A stretch of 64,000 nt of DNA. It comes from Hepsetus odoe. Taxonomy: Eukaryota; Chordata; Actinopteri; Characiformes; Hepsetidae. The notes under the pieces were generated by a model, which was not told the origin of the DNA, ran no database searches, and saw only the letters and a program-made list of their open reading frames with translations. Below are positions 60,541 to 64,000 of the stretch, one piece after another. Made by a program: the position numbers and the translations under genes. The stretch lies in assembly GCA_017165825.1 (NCBI GenBank), contig CM029372.1, forward strand, positions 8,578,948 through 8,642,947, in the 5' to 3' direction. The number at the start of each line of letters is the position of its first letter. Positions within the stretch are counted from its first letter, which is position 1.

Positions 60541-63430
60541 ATAAATTAGTTGTTCTTCAGTTGGGTAAGGACCTGCTGCACTATGCACATCACTCCTCTA
60601 CCTGATAGATCATGTCCCTACTTTTGCCACATATTCCAGACTTGCATATATTTACTTTACAGGTTTGCCAGGTGCTGTTATTACAATAAAGTCCTTTTGG
60701 AACAACAATTCTTCAGGACTGAAACTCCACAGTTGTGGCATTGGACTCATTTAATAGCAAACTAAATATGTATTTGGAGATAAACAGTAGGGTCTGCAAT
60801 AACTGGTTATAAATTATCTGTATTAGTTTTGGCAGTAGGAAGCACTTTGTTCACTTCATTGTAACATGTCTTAGCCTGAAACAGTGAGGCACACTGGCAG
60901 ACCACTAAAAGCCATAGTGCTAAAAGAAGGTCCAGGTTCTGTGGCGCTCACATGGGATAGTATTGTTTCTGGAAAGTTTGAGACAGGTTTAGACGGGATT
61001 AATCTTTCAGATAAAATGCCATTTCGAAGACACAAACCAAAATACACCAAAATTCTTTTCTTATCTCTCTTAAGGCATGTTTAGACAACTCATTTAATTA
61101 TTTAGATACTGGGATGAGTATTCAGATGTATGTGAGCCTGGGGGAAAGCCAAATGATGATTGCATGTTTACCAAATGACAAAGAGACTGACATAAGAGTA
61201 CACATCGTGGTACAGGACAACAGATTCAGGTCATTCTGGTGGCAGTAAGCTGGATATGCAATGTATCTTGGTTCTTAGAAAAGCAGATCTCACACTAAAA
61301 CTTAACAAAAAAGTCTACCTGTCACACATGAACAATGAACAATGAAGCGCCTGACTGGCTACTTTTCAGAAATGTTCAGAAAAAGCTCCAAACAGTGACA
61401 GAAAAGTGATTGCCAAAACAATGATAAATAATGATATAATATTCTAAAATAATCATCATGGTGGATTAATTGTTAAATTCTTTCTTTCATGTACTTCAAT
61501 ATCCTTTTGCGCAAGAGGGACCTCTGGAGAGGGTAAAGTGTACGAATGAAGAGGGTAAATGTTGTTTGTTTCAGTCTTTACTTTCACCATAGACCACATA
61601 ATATGCTAAGTATTACACAAGTATGAGCTGCTTATGCTGTAAGGCTGCATTACAATCATGATTAATTATGACAGTCTAATAACAGATTGTCATCATTTTT
61701 TCTCCAATGATATCCAGAGCCAGCATTGAATAACTAATAACATTCCATGCAATTAATTAAATAATTACTTGTGAGCAGAACACTATTGTTCTCAGTAACA
61801 AATAAGATTTTTGCTGTTGCGTTGTTGCTCTGAAAGTCTTAAGGCCCTGCTTTGGCTTTGATTTTGTGGCTGTTTAATTTAAATGGAATGCATTGGTGGA
61901 GTGTTGATATCTCAGAGTTATAAGGATAAACCCATATCTGCACTCTGTACTTAAAAAAGTGATCCAGCAGGGAAAGTTAAAATGTACTTACCCATATGCA
62001 CAGATGACAATGACAAAGACACAGCTGAAAGTGCTTTTATTTTTTGGTAATTTCATTGTTAAGTGTATACAGAGACCCAGAATGGGATTTAAATACATGA
62101 ATGCTGTGCTTGCATCATACCCTCAGGAGTTTACAGACACTACAAAAATTAAGTCACATTTTTGTGTAATTGTAGACAGTCCCATGCTAACTGTGATAAG
62201 ATTAAACTGTCTCTTAAAGGAAACAGGGCTAGCCAAGACTAGCCCTATAAACCTGAGGCAATACTGTGAGGCCCGTTTTAAGGCATCAGTGTAAGACCCT
62301 CCATGGAGTGATTTTAGGTGGCTCACTACTGAGTAACACAGTCATGACAGAACGGGGCTGCTCTGAGTTCAAAAGAAAGTAAGTGCCCCCTGGAAGATTA
62401 CTGTCATTTAAGGTGCCCTCTGTACTAGTAATTTCCTTCACCTAAGAGCATGCAGATTGGTTCACCCTGCTTCTTGTTAAACCCTTAAAAGAGAAGGCAT
62501 GAGGGAAAGAGGAAAGGAGATACTGTTAGGTAGTGACTGAGATGGCCACAGGAATAATTTGGCCTGCAAGTTGAGAAACCAATCTGTTTCCCATTACGAT
62601 GCATCTTTGGGGGACCTTATAAGGCAGTATTTACCCCTAAGTCAATCCCCACCACACATCTCTTAGCAGTAAATGGCAACTCCATTGGAACACAACCACT
62701 ATGATCTGCTCCATGCTATACACTCACACTTCCGCCCAAATGTATTCTCTTTGCGTACTAATTCAATATCTGATGTCAGTTTAGCTATCGCAGGTCATCA
62801 ACACCTCCTGAACCTTCAGCATTTCCCAAAAGTCTGTGCCCCTCTTTCACATTCATTAATTATGCGTCGATCACAGGAACTACCAGATGGTGTAAATAAC
62901 ACCATTTTCAGTGACATTACAGTGCAAACACATTTCTCAAGGCAAAGGAGGGAGACTGATGAAAGCAGTGACTCTGGACACATTTGCAGAGTGGCTTCAT
63001 CTTGAAGTGGGACATGTGGCTTTCATTATTGGCTCTCTTACCTTGGCTCTCTTATTATCTCTCTGGCTCTTGCGAACAGCAGAGGCGTGATTGAAACAGC
63101 AGAAAGCCTCGCCTGGCACAGAAATGTTTATGTCTGGCAATTATTTCTCCTCCTGCTTGCTAATTTCTGCGAATTAGACTGGTGTGTGTTTGTGTGCATG
63201 TGAGTGTGTGAGAAAGAAGAAAGGGGGAGGAGGGGGTGGGATTTGACAGAGGGGCTTGTCTTTCAAATCTTTAGCCAACTTTGTCCCCAAACTCAGAGGG
63301 AAAAACATGTTTGTTGTTCGGTCTCACAGCTTGTCTTGTTTTTTTTTGTTGTTTGTTTATTTGTTTGTTTGTTTTTGCATCAGATGAAAGTGTTTTCAGA
63401 TACAGAGGTACAACACTTCCCCATCCTCCA
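60541..63430. other. Intergenic sequence at the right end
   Basis: No supported gene. Two plus-strand frames of about 110 codons (61959-62294 and 62673-63005) have no domain features, unusual composition or flanking splice signals that would make them convincing. Confidence 0.45.
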
Positions 63431-63431
63431 C

Positions 63432-63439
63432 CACACACA

Positions 63440-63497
<58 letters not shown>
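63432..63497. repeat. Compound (CA)n(GA)n microsatellite
   Basis: About 13 CA units followed directly by about 19 GA units. The long frames across it on both strands are artefacts of the dinucleotide period. Confidence 0.96.
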
Positions 63498-63501
<4 letters not shown>

Positions 63502-63569
63502 AAACTTCTTGATAAAAAAAAAAGTTTAAAGATTAGCTGTGGAGAGTACAAACATCAGTGATGGATGTT

Positions 63570-63672
63570 AGGTTTACCTGAACCTTCTCCCTATTTAATC
63601 CTTGCCTCTCCTCTGGACATGTCCAAACCAGCGCAGTCCATCTCTCCAGGTTGTCCTCAAGCCACTCCTGAC
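63570..63672 (-). mobile_element. RTE-type LINE fragment (pol C-terminus)
   Basis: The minus strand reads LRWFGHVQRRGKD in one frame, the conserved block near the C-terminus of fish RTE-like pol proteins (usual form LRWFGHVQRRD). This block lies between the motifs seen in the 29207-29475 fragment, so the two belong to related elements. No longer frame remains. Confidence 0.6.
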
Positions 63673-64000
63673 TTATAATATAGATTATATTCTAAAATAT
63701 TTTAATCAAGCTGTTTATAAAAGCTCTAATCTTCAGCATTTTCCTTAAACTAAAAGATCTCCGGAAAGCACTTCAGTCATAAAAAATCTCTTTTGATAGA
63801 AGAAAAAATATAAACAAACTTACTGCTTCTAGATTGCTGTCCAGGATGATTATTGATTGTGCATCAAAGTATATCTTTCACTTTAGTGGACCGTCATGCA
63901 CGCAATATGCCCATATCATGATGTTTGGTGTTTTACCTTTAACAGCCTTCCCTTTAGCTCAGCATGTAGGTTACTTATATTCCCTCTTTCCTAAACATAT

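Noticed and set aside
61959..63005. Two frames of about 110 codons
   Set aside because: Composition is that of random AT-rich DNA and no motif or neighbouring exon was found.
63204..63529. Overlapping frames reading HTHTHT and REREREs
   Set aside because: Translation of the (CA)n(GA)n microsatellite.

Overview
This is a teleost fish nuclear genomic window. The signs are intron-rich vertebrate genes with GT-AG junctions, long AT-rich introns, dense microsatellites, tRNA-derived SINEs, and decayed RTE-type LINE and Tc1-like fragments of the kinds common in fish. The exact species cannot be read from the sequence; an ostariophysan is possible but is only a guess from the SINE style.

Three complete protein-coding genes were assembled exon by exon, and all three lie on the minus strand, so transcription runs right to left. 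(1) akr1d1 (56070 to 50901, 9 coding exons, 328 aa) is delta4-3-oxosteroid 5-beta-reductase of bile-acid and steroid metabolism, with an intact Asp/Tyr/Lys/Glu tetrad. (2) slc6a13 (41525 to 33131, 14 coding exons, 609 aa) is a GAT2-type sodium/chloride-dependent GABA (and taurine/beta-alanine) transporter; its first coding exon starts with a splice acceptor, so an untranslated upstream exon must exist. (3) mon2 (28453 to 3603, 35 coding exons, 1712 aa) is the large DCB/HUS/HEAT-repeat scaffold of Golgi-to-endosome traffic. It includes an 18-nt microexon, and there is a possible additional 3-nt microexon. Reading frame is kept through every junction of all three genes. They have no shared pathway; this is a chromosomal neighbourhood, not an operon.

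Layout: 1-3.0 kb holds uncertain material (a possible terminal exon of a plus-strand gene, a possible minus-strand exon, and a GC-rich CCAAT-box island). 3.0-28.5 kb is mon2 with its 3' UTR. 27.2-28.9 kb holds two minisatellites, the mon2 first exon and a CpG-rich promoter. 28.9-33.0 kb is intergenic, with repeat debris (LINE pol tail, SINEs, CTT tract). 33-41.5 kb is slc6a13. 41.5-50.7 kb is the slc6a13 upstream region with a long CA/TA tract and SINEs. 50.7-56.1 kb is akr1d1 with an LTR-like insertion in an intron. 56.1-64 kb is gene-poor, with SINEs, a dead Tc1 fragment and RTE fragments.

No undescribed multi-gene system was found. The items most worth a second look are the mon2 microexons, the two unassigned exon candidates at the left edge, the G-rich minisatellite beside mon2 exon 1, and the missing slc6a13 leader exon(s).
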